Shown: piece after piece, positions 24,733-32,042 of the stretch | How the letters are laid out: every line of letters begins with the position of its first letter | How positions within the stretch are numbered: position 1 is the stretch's first letter | NCBI GenBank assembly: GCA_018365455.1 | Contig: JAGZJZ010000051.1 | Coordinates: 1 to 45,229, forward strand | Length of the DNA: 45,229 bases | Source of the DNA: Clostridiales bacterium | GTDB lineage: Bacteria > Bacillota > Clostridia > Lachnospirales > Lachnospiraceae | Direction: 5' to 3' | The notes under the pieces: generated by a model | Seen by the model: the letters and a program-made list of their open reading frames with translations, nothing else | Database searches by the model: none | Told to the model about the DNA's origin: nothing | Translations under genes and position numbers: made by a program

Positions 24733-26028
24733 TGAACACATGGAAACCCCTTCAAATGAAAGTGTAATAATGGTACGATAAATATTCTCTTCGTAAGAGG
24801 TCTGCATGACACCATCGTATTTTAAAACAGCTGATTCAATATTTTTCAACCCGTACCCATGCAATGTTTTGTTTTCTTTTGCTGTATTCAGTTCCCCGCT
24901 GCTGTTGTAGTCCGGCTGGGGGCTGCTGTTTTCCAATTTGATAATCAGAATATTCTGTATTCGTCTGATCGTCAGGAAAATAGAAGGAGAATCCGGCGCA
25001 GCCACATCTGCCATCCGCTCGCATGCCTCGATTGCATTGTCTAACAGATTTGAAAGAATCGTGCACAGGTCATTGGACCGGATATTGGTATTATGAGGAA
25101 ATTCGATATTCATTTCCATCCGGATTCCTTTTTCTTTTGCTCTGGAATATCTGCTGTTTATAATATAATCTACCGTTTCATCTCCAATCCATATAACGGA
25201 AGCGATTTCTTTTAGCGGTTCACTTAGATTTTCAATATATTCTGCCATATCTGTGTCCCTGCTTTTATTAGCCATTTGCAGCATGATTTCTAAATGTCTG
25301 TGAAAGTCATGAAATAATTTTGCATTGACAGAATACGCCTGATTAAGGGCAGAATAGTTCTTTTCAAGCAGTTCTTTCTGCATATGAATCGTTGCAATAT
25401 ATTCCTTTTCTTTTTGATATCTGATATGGCTGTACGCCAGGGATATCCGTAAATAAAGCACCGCAAGCAATATTCCCCATATAACAAACACGGCAGACTT
25501 TTCTTCTATGGAAAAGGTCCGGAAGCTTAAAAATGCAATGCCCATAAAACCAACAACCGGCGTTCCCCAGATCGAATTATAGTACGGTTTTATTTCTTTT
25601 AATATGCGCTTAATGCCCGGATACACCAGCATCCAGATAAGAAACGGAACTTTTACGCAAATCCAGATGCCTGCGCACACTACAATTGGTAATTGTAAAA
25701 ATTCTAATAATAACAGCCAGACCATGGTATCAAACAAATAAATTATACTGAGGCAAAAACAAGTGGATGAGACCAGCAGTTTCAGATTTGCCGTTAAAAA
25801 ATATTTCCCTATTCCTGCAACTGCAATAACAAGGATGACTTGTTCAACTGCACAGACCTGAAATATTTTTCCAAAAATGCCTAAGCATGCCGAAAGCCCT
25901 GCACTAACTGCACATTTTTGAAAAGAAATAACCCTCTTTCTTTCCTCCGAAAGCAAAACCTCATTCCAACTGAGACACAGCAATATATTTATAAATAAAA
26001 TCAGAAACTTTAGTAAGAAACTCATCAT
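24727..26028 (-). CDS. AgrC-like membrane sensor kinase with GHKL ATPase domain
   Basis: This protein of about 433 residues has an N-terminal membrane region of about six helices (residues 1-200), then a dimerisation helix with the candidate phospho-His in L-F-H-D-F-H-R-H-L. The GHKL ATPase domain contains L-S-N-L-L-D-N-A-I-E-A-C and a G-Y-G-L-K-N-I box near the end. Such kinases sense peptides or membrane signals and phosphorylate LytTR regulators. The start ATG (26028) overlaps the regulator's stop codon as ATGA, so the pair is translationally coupled. I see no AgrD-like peptide gene or AgrB peptidase nearby, so the signal is unknown. Confidence 0.9.
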   Translation of the reverse strand: MMSFLLKFLILFINILLCLSWNEVLLSEERKRVISFQKCAVSAGLSACLGIFGKIFQVCAVEQVILVIAVAGIGKYFLTANLKLLVSSTCFCLSIIYLFDTMVWLLLLEFLQLPIVVCAGIWICVKVPFLIWMLVYPGIKRILKEIKPYYNSIWGTPVVGFMGIAFLSFRTFSIEEKSAVFVIWGILLAVLYLRISLAYSHIRYQKEKEYIATIHMQKELLEKNYSALNQAYSVNAKLFHDFHRHLEIMLQMANKSRDTDMAEYIENLSEPLKEIASVIWIGDETVDYIINSRYSRAKEKGIRMEMNIEFPHNTNIRSNDLCTILSNLLDNAIEACERMADVAAPDSPSIFLTIRRIQNILIIKLENSSPQPDYNSSGELNTAKENKTLHGYGLKNIESAVLKYDGVMQTSYEENIYRTIITLSFEGVSMCSK

Positions 26029-26744
26029 ATACGTTTCCCCCAATATGAATTCAGCGCAACTTTCACCCCCTGCAAATGGGATCTGCTGATCGGTAATTCA
26101 ATTTGATTTTTTAGATAGATCATACTGTTTTTTATTTGCGTTACCTGTATTAGGTTCACGATACATCCCCGTTCTATAAATATAAATTCTTCCGCATCCA
26201 GTTCTTCCAGGACATTCTGAAGACTTTTCCTCACCTTTATCACTCCGTGAAAAGTAGTGATCGCAGAGTTTTTCCCATCTCTCTGAATGTACAAAATATC
26301 CTGAAAACTGACTTTCTCCATCCGATTCGCCGTGACTACCAGATAATTTTTATGATTCTCCAGCATAATTAATTTCAGAGCATCCGATACCGCATAGGTC
26401 AAACGTTTCTCCAGATCATCTTTGGGAACATACCGAAAGATTGACAGCTCAAAACTGTCTATGGCATATTTGATGTGAGAGGTAATGAAGATTACACGCA
26501 CATTTGGCAGCCTGGGTTTTATTGACTGGACAATCTCCATTCCGCTGATGTTAGGCATCTCAATATCAAGCAGGATAAGGTCATAGAAAAAATCATCTTC
26601 CAGTATATCCGATAGCAGCATCTCTCCATTGGTATACGTAATCATATCTGCAATGCATTTCATCCTGCCGGTACATGCCTGTAAAATCTCCTTGTTTCTA
26701 AGGATAGAATCAGGCTCATCATCGCAAATGGCTATTCGAATCAA
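26025..26744 (-). CDS. LytTR-type response regulator (AgrA-like)
   Basis: This regulator of about 239 residues has an N-terminal receiver (I-A-I-C-D-D-E at the start; phospho-Asp in L-I-L-L-D-I-E-M-P; P-K in the last receiver strand). The C-terminal LytTR DNA-binding domain shows I-L-Y-I-Q-R-D-G-K and F-I-F-I-E-R-G-C-I-V-N. The start is odd: GTG at 26753 lies inside the GGAGG ribosome site, whereas TTG at 26744 has that site 8 bases upstream. I therefore prefer TTG. Either start lies inside the 3' end of the kinase-like gene upstream (stop 26719), so the three genes overlap end to end. Confidence 0.9.
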   Translation of the reverse strand: MIRIAICDDEPDSILRNKEILQACTGRMKCIADMITYTNGEMLLSDILEDDFFYDLILLDIEMPNISGMEIVQSIKPRLPNVRVIFITSHIKYAIDSFELSIFRYVPKDDLEKRLTYAVSDALKLIMLENHKNYLVVTANRMEKVSFQDILYIQRDGKNSAITTFHGVIKVRKSLQNVLEELDAEEFIFIERGCIVNLIQVTQIKNSMIYLKNQIELPISRSHLQGVKVALNSYWGKRI

Positions 26745-27342
26745 TCTTTTCACCTCCGGCTAATTCCCCCTGAACAATATGTCCAATCCTGACAGCAGCC
26801 TTGTCTGCAGATGCCGTTCCGTTGATTATGATATCAGCTTTCCACTTCGTAGGTTCTACATATTCATTATGGCGGTACCGGACCAGATCCAGATAAACTT
26901 CTGAGACTTCTTCAAATGTCCTGCCCCATGACATGTTCCTTTTCAGTCTGCGTATGATTCTTTCGTCAGCCGGACAATCCACATAGAGTTTCAGATCAAG
27001 GATCTCATATATATTTTTATCCCATAACGTCAGAAGCCCTTCTACTATAATTACATCACATTGACCGGAATCGATATAGCTTCGTATATCTGAATATACG
27101 CGCTTTAAATCCATCGTATCAGGATGGTTATCATCTGTATATTTTTTCCCGCTTACCGGTGCTTCAGAAACCGGTCGTTCATCCACCGGTTTAAAATAAT
27201 CATCCAAATGTATTTCTGCTGTGTTTAATCCCTGACATTCCAGCAATTTCGCAAGATGCTCACAAATAGTGGACTTTCCACCGGCAGTCCCTCCTGCTAT
27301 GCCAATTACATAACAAGTATCCATCCTCACATTTTCCTCCAT
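26719..27342 (-). CDS. Uridine-kinase-like P-loop kinase
   Basis: This 207-residue protein resembles uridine kinase/phosphoribulokinase-type nucleoside kinases. Walker A is G-G-T-A-G-G-K-S-T at about residues 16-24, then L-D-D-Y-F-K with the catalytic Asp, D-D-N-H-P-D-T-M-D, V-I-I-V-E-G-L-L and R-R-L-K-R-N lid residues. Uridine kinase would phosphorylate uridine or cytidine for salvage. The start is either ATG 27342 or ATG 27324; neither has a textbook site. Its 3' end overlaps the LytTR regulator gene. A nucleoside kinase at the head of a quorum-type two-component operon is not a common arrangement, so it may have a specialised substrate. Confidence 0.85.
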   Translation of the reverse strand: MEENVRMDTCYVIGIAGGTAGGKSTICEHLAKLLECQGLNTAEIHLDDYFKPVDERPVSEAPVSGKKYTDDNHPDTMDLKRVYSDIRSYIDSGQCDVIIVEGLLTLWDKNIYEILDLKLYVDCPADERIIRRLKRNMSWGRTFEEVSEVYLDLVRYRHNEYVEPTKWKADIIINGTASADKAAVRIGHIVQGELAGGEKIDSNSHLR

Positions 27343-27364
27343 TTCAAACAGTTCATCTCAAAAA

Positions 27365-27399
27365 CTTGGCATATTATGAACAGCTCATAATATGCCAAG
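27365..27399 (-). terminator. 15-bp perfect dyad upstream of the kinase/two-component operon
   Basis: CTTGGCATATTATGA (27365-27379) and its exact reverse complement (27385-27399) flank a 5-base loop. On the minus strand the stem is followed by TTTTTGAG, so it can terminate leftward transcription about 20 bp before the kinase start. No minus-strand gene lies upstream in the pre-insertion locus, so it could be a leader attenuator for the operon. The low GC content of the stem weakens either reading. Confidence 0.5.
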
Positions 27400-27643
27400 C
27401 ATTTGTTTTCTTCAGTATATTTCATTTTTAATGATAATTCCAGCACTATTTTTAATTTCCAGAATCTTCAGGATATCATTTAAATTGCTGATCGGATTAC
27501 TGGTTGCATTACTAATTGCATTACTGATTGAGTTACTGTTGAATTTCCACCACCTGTAGAAAAAACGCCCATGTTAACCTTTGTTGCTTGCAGCAACGGT
27601 ACCTTTTAAGTTAAAATAATACAGGAAAGAGAGGTATCCATCT

Positions 27644-27769
27644 ATGTTTAGTGAAAATTTAAAAACAGCCAGAACCATAAAAGGACTAACACAAGCGGAA
27701 CTTGCCGTCCGGCTGAATGTGGTTCGTCAGACAATCTCAAAATGGGAAAAAGGAGTTTCCCATAGTTAA
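27644..27769 (+). pseudogene. 5' part of an XRE regulator interrupted by the mobile element
   Basis: This encodes M-F-S-E-N-L-K-T-A-R and a full helix-turn-helix (L-T-Q-A-E-L-A-V-R-L, then R-Q-T-I-S-K-W-E-K-G). It then reads into the mobile element and stops after 41 codons at TAA (27767-27769), inside the element's left inverted repeat. A ribosome site (AGGAAAGAGAGG) precedes the start. Joining base 27753 to 37942 across the element restores an open frame, W-E-K-G-L-S-V-P-D-A-E, of 148 residues in total. The DNA-binding half could still be made as a 41-residue peptide. Confidence 0.9.
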
Positions 27770-27770
27770 G
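27743..27770 (+). other. attL: left junction of the integrative element
   Basis: The host codons for W-E-K-G end in GG at 27752-27753. The element then begins with AGTTTCCCATAGTTAAG, whose 15-base part at 27756-27770 is the inverse of the right end (37922-37937). The host stretch ATGGGAAA followed two bases later by GG (27742-27753) matches ATGGGAAA-CC-GG at the right junction. That is the shared core expected at large-serine-recombinase attachment sites. The exact crossover dinucleotide (GG) is inferred from frame restoration. Confidence 0.8.
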
Positions 27771-27831
27771 GATATGAAACCACAACTCACGCTTACCTTG
27801 CCTGTGGCAATACAGCCCGGAGGGCTGATGA

Positions 27832-27883
27832 CAAGAAACGGCGGTACGCGCCCCGTTAAGGGGTAGCGTATCGCCGTTTCTTG
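27832..27883. repeat. Long nested hairpin near the oriT
   Basis: CAAGAAACGGCG (27832-27843) pairs perfectly with 27872-27883. Inside it TACGC (27845-27849) pairs with GCGTA (27866-27870) and CCCC (27851-27854) with GGGG (27860-27863). The result is a nearly continuous 52-base cruciform or RNA hairpin. It lies 40 bp before the oriT and could bind a transfer accessory protein or serve as a single-strand origin or promoter. Its function is inference. Confidence 0.7.
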
Positions 27884-27893
27884 TGGGGGTATC

Positions 27894-27916
27894 AAAAGGG
27901 GGCAGCGCCCCTTTTT
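27894..27916 (+). terminator. Terminator-like stem before oriT
   Basis: AAAAGGGG (27894-27901) and CCCCTTTT (27908-27915) pair around a 6-base loop and end in a T-run; the minus strand also ends in T. It could shield the oriT region from transcription coming from the chromosome through the left end. Confidence 0.6.
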
Positions 27917-27957
27917 GCACACGACTTTGCGGAGCAAAGTGTAGTGTGTTATACGCT
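27917..27957 (+). other. oriT: oriT of the MobV/pMV158 type
   Basis: ACTTTGC (27924-27930) and GCAAAGT (27934-27940) form a 7-bp stem, followed at once by GTAGTGTGTTATAC (27941-27954). This matches the layout of the pMV158 oriT recognised by MobM, where a stem of ACTTTAT-type sequence is followed by TAGTGTG/TTATAC and the relaxase nicks between G and T. By analogy the nick would be between 27948 and 27949. The element's own relaxase gene is of the same MobV family, about 7 kb away in the integrated form and about 3.1 kb away across the joined ends in the circle. Similarity to pMV158 is from memory, not alignment. Confidence 0.85.
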
Positions 27958-28112
27958 CTGTCGGCGTTGCCGCGAAAATGCCGTTGCCGCCGGGGCGGGC
28001 AATGACATTTTAAAGCGGGCGGGAATTTGCGACTGATAAGGAGAAAATCGTTGCCCGCTTTCATCAGACGACAGGGCGTATATGGAACCTCCGGCTTATG
28101 TAATGATTATGG

Positions 28113-28135
28113 CTTCGGGCCAATTTGTCCCGAAG
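28113..28135. repeat. 23-bp near-palindrome, copy 1 (left of restriction module)
   Basis: Arms CTTCGGGCCAA and TTGTCCCGAAG flank one base, with one mismatch in the arms. It is the first of four related sites in the element (others at 31598, 31726 and 34407). It lies just downstream of the restriction-modification gene's stop. Confidence 0.7.
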
Positions 28136-28192
28136 TGATCTAAATGGTTGATGGTGACAAACTGGAATTTATCTGTACCGCAAGATATCTAA

Positions 28193-31150
28193 TCACAGTA
28201 AGTTTGAACTATATGGTAATGACTTCACATATTCTTCCATGAAATTATAATCAGGTTTACCTTTGCTGTTTACTGGAAGCGGTAATAATGTTTCCTGTAT
28301 TAATTCCTTTGAAAAAGCGCGTCCGAAAACAGGGTATCTATATTTCTCCATATTAAGAAGTGCTATCAGAAAGCTAGCCGTATAAATATTGAACCACTCT
28401 GCTCTTATTACAATAATGTGCGGTCCTGTAATAAAATCTGATTGTTGATAAAAAATTGTCGATGTTGTATCTCCTATCGTAATTGCTTTTCCTTTTTCAA
28501 GTCCTACATACTCTTTTTCTTCCACACACATCGATATTCCATTATTCTCATCTGTTCTTGTAACATATGGTATATAATCTTCAGTATCAGACACCACTAA
28601 ATCAGACGCATTGTATGATTTTCCATTGTGAATATCTTCAATAATCTTCTTTAGTGAAAAGATTTCCCACTTTCTTTCTGAAAGATTAATTACTCTTCCA
28701 GAATTTGAATCAGAATATAGTTTTTCAAATTCATTATAATTATCCAATAACCAATATATCTTGTCAGTATTTTTTCTATCCAATGAAGCTTTTGAATCCA
28801 TATATTTGTATAAAGAATATTTTCTTATAACTTCTTTGAAAATATCATCGGTTATGGTGCTAAAATCAGTTTTTACATAAGCCTCTGGTAACGCTTCTCC
28901 TGAATTATTTATTTTGTGTTTAACCCAGAAAACATCATTTTTCGATGCACTTCCATCTATTTGGTCAACCCATTCTTTTCTTATTTTATCCCACAATCCA
29001 GTATCTTTACGTCCGTTATGTGGAATAACAGCAAATCCATCATCCTTCCATATTCCAAAAAAAACAGATTTAGAAGAATTATGCGGTACATGGGCTTTAA
29101 AAACCATTATACATGTAGCTGCACCAACATGACTATCAAAAAATAGTTGAGGTGGCATTGTCATACATGCCAGTAAAGTATGATACTTCATAAGTTCAGC
29201 ACGCAATTTCGAACCGCTACTACCGGCACACGACATAGGAAGAATTGCAATTCCAATTCCTCCTATTTTTAAATAATGTAACATAGAAGCAACAAAATCC
29301 AATTCATCTTGCCCTTTTTGTATTGCTACTTCTCGAAGACCACTCTTATCAAATTCTATTTCCTTCTCCTTGATTAAATCCTTATTAGATTGAACCTCAT
29401 CATTTAAAATATCTACTTCTACCTCAAACCCTTCTTTTCTCTTTTGATTCAAATCCCTAATCTTCTTAATTAATTTTTTATTCTTATCTTTTAACTCATT
29501 AATCTCTTGTACAATAGGATATTCCTGATTTGATGAATTGTCCTTTTTATCAAGAGAATATGGCGGATTTATCATTCCTATATCAATATCTCCAAATTCT
29601 TTTAATGCTTCATGAAGTGGTACTTTGTCATTATCAATATATGTTTTTCCACTATCATCTACCGGTGCAAATGAATCAATTAATAAAGATGAGCAATTGA
29701 AAAGATTTGATTTTCCATCTCCGTGAAATCGCATATTTGCATATGATAACGCATACATAGACGCATCACGTTCAACACCAATCAAACTATTTTTTCGAGC
29801 AGCTTCATATCTTTCTTTTCTTACTTCTTCACTTTGATTATCTTCTTGAATATTCTCTTTTATTCTGCTTAGTGCAGATATAAGGAATGCACCTGTTCCA
29901 CAGCAGATATCAATAATTTTTGTATTCTCATCAAATTTAGTATCTGAATAGTATTCAGCAATATCACAAAAGAGGTCTGTAATGTGCTTTGGTGTCAGTA
30001 CTATCCCTTTTTCTTTAGCATTACCTTTCGTAAATCTTAGAAATGTTGTATAGAACTCTCCCATAACATCAATTCCAGAGTATTTTTCTATTACCTCAAT
30101 GACATTTTCATACAAGGAATATACACAACAAGAAAGTACTGTATCACCATCTTGAAAATATTTATCTTTCCCTTTTGGTGCCATTACTAGCTCATCTTTA
30201 GCCAATAATCCTTCATAAAACTTCTTCAAAGAAACTCTTTTCCCTTTTGGAATTTTATCAATGTCCCATATACCTTTCACATAATCATATGCATACTCAT
30301 CAGTACCTTCTCCATATAATGAATGCTTTAATAATCTTACAGAATCCTTTCCTATCGAATCCCTAAGCATTTTCTTAGATTTAGCAGCCTTTTTAAAATC
30401 TATAGCAGCCTTTGTATTCTTATATAATCGAGATTCATGATTAGTCAATCCTAAAATCACAGCTGATACGAACCCAGCTTTTGAATTATCTTCAATTCCA
30501 TTTGAACGTAAAAAATTAGCACATGCCAAGGTATAACGTCTCAATTCTTTTCTGACGGCTTCTTTAGTTGCAGCAAATCGATTTAATGCAACTTCTATAT
30601 CTTTTTCATATTGTCTAATCGAAACAATTGAATCGTCTAAATACCCATTTTCTAATAATGCGATATCTGAAACATCTCCACCTTTTGGCCAAACATACGA
30701 AGTCACTTTTGTTTCTGCCTGTGTTTGACCAGAAATCCCAATTGCAACAACATCATAATCTGATTTCAAAAATGATGCATACCATAAAGCTCCATTTATT
30801 GCATACCTTTCTGTCTCACTTGGATTTCCATATCCATAATTTAAATAGTCACTAGGATTTTCAAACATAGAATGATCTTCTGATGAACCCTTACACTCTA
30901 TTACAATTATGACATCTGATTTATCCAATGTAATGGTAAAATCAGGCGTGCCTCTTGATTTTAATGTTTGTTTTTTTGTAGCTTTTGAAAACACCTTATA
31001 AAGCCACTTGTTTTCAGTGCCTTTATAACTATCTTCTTTAAACCATGTTATTCCATCCACCTTGATATTCTGGTCAGTTGGATATCCCTCAATATCTTTC
31101 AGTTTTCCAGCAGTTAAGCCCTTGGTGGTTTCTTCACTTGTCTTTGCCAT
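28193..31150 (-). CDS. Single-chain Type IIG-like restriction-modification enzyme
   Basis: This 985-residue protein joins nuclease, methyltransferase and specificity parts. The nuclease has P69-D70 and E85-C-K87, a PD-(D/E)xK arrangement. A helical linker leads to an N6-adenine methyltransferase with motif I D-I-C-C-G-T-G (414-420) and motif IV N-P-P-Y (528-531). Right after N-P-P-Y there is a charged coiled-coil insertion of about 60 residues (about 545-605). The last 160 residues look like one Type I S-subunit-style target-recognition half (W-E-I-F-S-L-K-K-I at the start, then a conserved-like F-S-K-E-L-I-Q-E-T-L-L-P-L-P). It would both cut unmodified DNA and methylate its own site. It starts 2 bp after the RHH gene. 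Base composition is much more AT-rich than the element backbone. Confidence 0.88.
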   Translation of the reverse strand: MAKTSEETTKGLTAGKLKDIEGYPTDQNIKVDGITWFKEDSYKGTENKWLYKVFSKATKKQTLKSRGTPDFTITLDKSDVIIVIECKGSSEDHSMFENPSDYLNYGYGNPSETERYAINGALWYASFLKSDYDVVAIGISGQTQAETKVTSYVWPKGGDVSDIALLENGYLDDSIVSIRQYEKDIEVALNRFAATKEAVRKELRRYTLACANFLRSNGIEDNSKAGFVSAVILGLTNHESRLYKNTKAAIDFKKAAKSKKMLRDSIGKDSVRLLKHSLYGEGTDEYAYDYVKGIWDIDKIPKGKRVSLKKFYEGLLAKDELVMAPKGKDKYFQDGDTVLSCCVYSLYENVIEVIEKYSGIDVMGEFYTTFLRFTKGNAKEKGIVLTPKHITDLFCDIAEYYSDTKFDENTKIIDICCGTGAFLISALSRIKENIQEDNQSEEVRKERYEAARKNSLIGVERDASMYALSYANMRFHGDGKSNLFNCSSLLIDSFAPVDDSGKTYIDNDKVPLHEALKEFGDIDIGMINPPYSLDKKDNSSNQEYPIVQEINELKDKNKKLIKKIRDLNQKRKEGFEVEVDILNDEVQSNKDLIKEKEIEFDKSGLREVAIQKGQDELDFVASMLHYLKIGGIGIAILPMSCAGSSGSKLRAELMKYHTLLACMTMPPQLFFDSHVGAATCIMVFKAHVPHNSSKSVFFGIWKDDGFAVIPHNGRKDTGLWDKIRKEWVDQIDGSASKNDVFWVKHKINNSGEALPEAYVKTDFSTITDDIFKEVIRKYSLYKYMDSKASLDRKNTDKIYWLLDNYNEFEKLYSDSNSGRVINLSERKWEIFSLKKIIEDIHNGKSYNASDLVVSDTEDYIPYVTRTDENNGISMCVEEKEYVGLEKGKAITIGDTTSTIFYQQSDFITGPHIIVIRAEWFNIYTASFLIALLNMEKYRYPVFGRAFSKELIQETLLPLPVNSKGKPDYNFMEEYVKSLPYSSNLL

Positions 31151-31152
31151 AA

Positions 31153-31323
31153 TTATTCACCGTCCTGTTCTTTGTTATTTTTAATAACTTTTTCTGCTTC
31201 TTTTAATGATGTTCTTCTAATAAACTCACTATAGGACGCATACGCTTCAAGTTGGGCGGCTTGTTTAAGCTTATCCAATTCGTCTTCACTAACTCTGATG
31301 CTCATTGATATAGTTTTATTCAT
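31153..31323 (-). CDS. Small ribbon-helix-helix protein upstream of the restriction enzyme
   Basis: This 56-residue protein has the pattern of an RHH DNA-binding fold: a beta strand T-I-S-M-S-I-R-V, then S-E-D-E-L-D-K-L-K-Q-A-A helix, then S-Y-S-E-F-I-R-R-T helix. Start at 31323 follows GGAGG; an earlier in-frame ATG (31368) overlaps the promoter. It ends 2 bp before the restriction enzyme start, so both are on one transcript from the promoter at 31346-31374. It could time expression of the enzyme, like controller proteins do, or be an antitoxin-like protein. Classical controllers are helix-turn-helix proteins, so this would be a different solution; that is inference. Confidence 0.8.
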   Translation of the reverse strand: MNKTISMSIRVSEDELDKLKQAAQLEAYASYSEFIRRTSLKEAEKVIKNNKEQDGE

Positions 31324-31345
31324 TATAGCAACCTCCAATGAAATA

Positions 31346-31374
31346 ATTATAGCATTCGTGTGCAACAATTACAA
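31346..31374 (-). promoter_or_regulatory. Promoter of the RHH-restriction enzyme operon
   Basis: The minus strand has -35 TTGTAA (31369-31374) and -10 TATAAT (31346-31351) with a 17-bp spacer. GGAGG and the RHH start follow within 30 bp. GCTATAAT occurs twice, once in the -10 and once just before the start codon, and may be an operator pair; that is speculative. Confidence 0.75.
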
Positions 31375-31597
31375 TACAAAGTTCCACTTCTTTTTACATC
31401 CCCATTTAACAAATGTTTATCTCTTAATATGCACGTAAAGGTGTTATGTTTTTACTCCTTATCACATTAATTATCATCGTCAACATGCTTTCTGTAGTGT
31501 TAAAAACAGATAAATTTAAGCAATCCCAATCTTGGAAAGAGGACGTTCAATGAACCAGAATGACAACTTCAAATTTGTCGTTTCCCTATTTAGTGAA

Positions 31598-31620
31598 CTT
31601 CGGGCCAACTTGACCCGAAT
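31598..31620. repeat. 23-bp near-palindrome, copy 2 (right of restriction module)
   Basis: Arms CTTCGGGCCAA and TTGACCCGAAT; the last base and one arm base differ from the best copy. With copy 1 (28113) it brackets the whole restriction module, 3.5 kb apart and in the same orientation so far as near-palindromes allow. Confidence 0.65.
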
Positions 31621-31725
31621 TAACCATACCTAAAACATAGCAGAATGGCCAGTAATCGGTAGATAAGGCGGACAATCCCATACTGCGCTTGTCCGCCCAC
31701 AATTTATTTTATAAAGTCTATCAGA

Positions 31726-31748
31726 CTTCGAGTCGAGTTGGCCCGAAG
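31726..31748. repeat. 23-bp near-palindrome, copy 3
   Basis: The right arm TTGGCCCGAAG is intact and the left arm CTTCGAGTCGA is diverged. It lies 105 bp from copy 2 at the edge of the backbone module. Confidence 0.6.
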
Positions 31749-32042
31749 CCACAATTCTAACAATGATACAGTATTCTGTTCTTTGGATAAGGCCGGGGGC
31801 GTGGGGGCAGAGCCACCACAGGAACCAACCAGCAGAAAGAAACCAGCGGAACCGGTTTTGCTGTATAATGGACGGGACGACAAACGGGAAACAGGTTTTA
31901 TCCTGTTCCCCGTTGTCGGCATGGCCAATGTACGGCAAAAATCCGGGCAGTCAAGGGTTTAAGGGTGGAGATTTTCAGAGCATAGCGTAGAAAATACTAC
32001 CCGGCCCTTGACTGCTTGGATAGGTGAAGCGGCGGCGCAGTG

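Larger units (their letters stand above)
31375..32042. other. Non-coding junction region of the mobile element
   Basis: This 668-bp stretch lies between the AT-rich restriction module and the GC-richer backbone. It contains two copies of the 23-bp near-palindrome (31598 and 31726) about 105 bp apart. It also holds an 11-bp inverted repeat (GCAGTCAAGGG at 31947-31957, inverse at 32005-32015) with a 47-base loop. Several short frames exist on both strands, but they overlap each other and have no ribosome sites, so I call no gene. The inverted repeat lies 28 bp after the stop codon of the last small gene and may act as its terminator or a protein site. Confidence 0.6.

Noticed and set aside
24836..25066. 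Minus-strand 76-codon frame as a signalling-peptide precursor for the Agr-type kinase
   Set aside because: It lies inside the kinase gene in another frame, with no ribosome site or leader/peptide pattern.
27648..28064. Minus-strand open frame of 138 codons across the left end of the mobile element
   Set aside because: It runs through the att site, nested hairpin, terminator and oriT, has no ribosome site and its residue pattern is not protein-like.
31738..31990. Overlapping plus- and minus-strand frames of 74-102 codons
   Set aside because: They overlap each other on both strands, lack ribosome sites and resemble no family; the region looks like non-coding element DNA.
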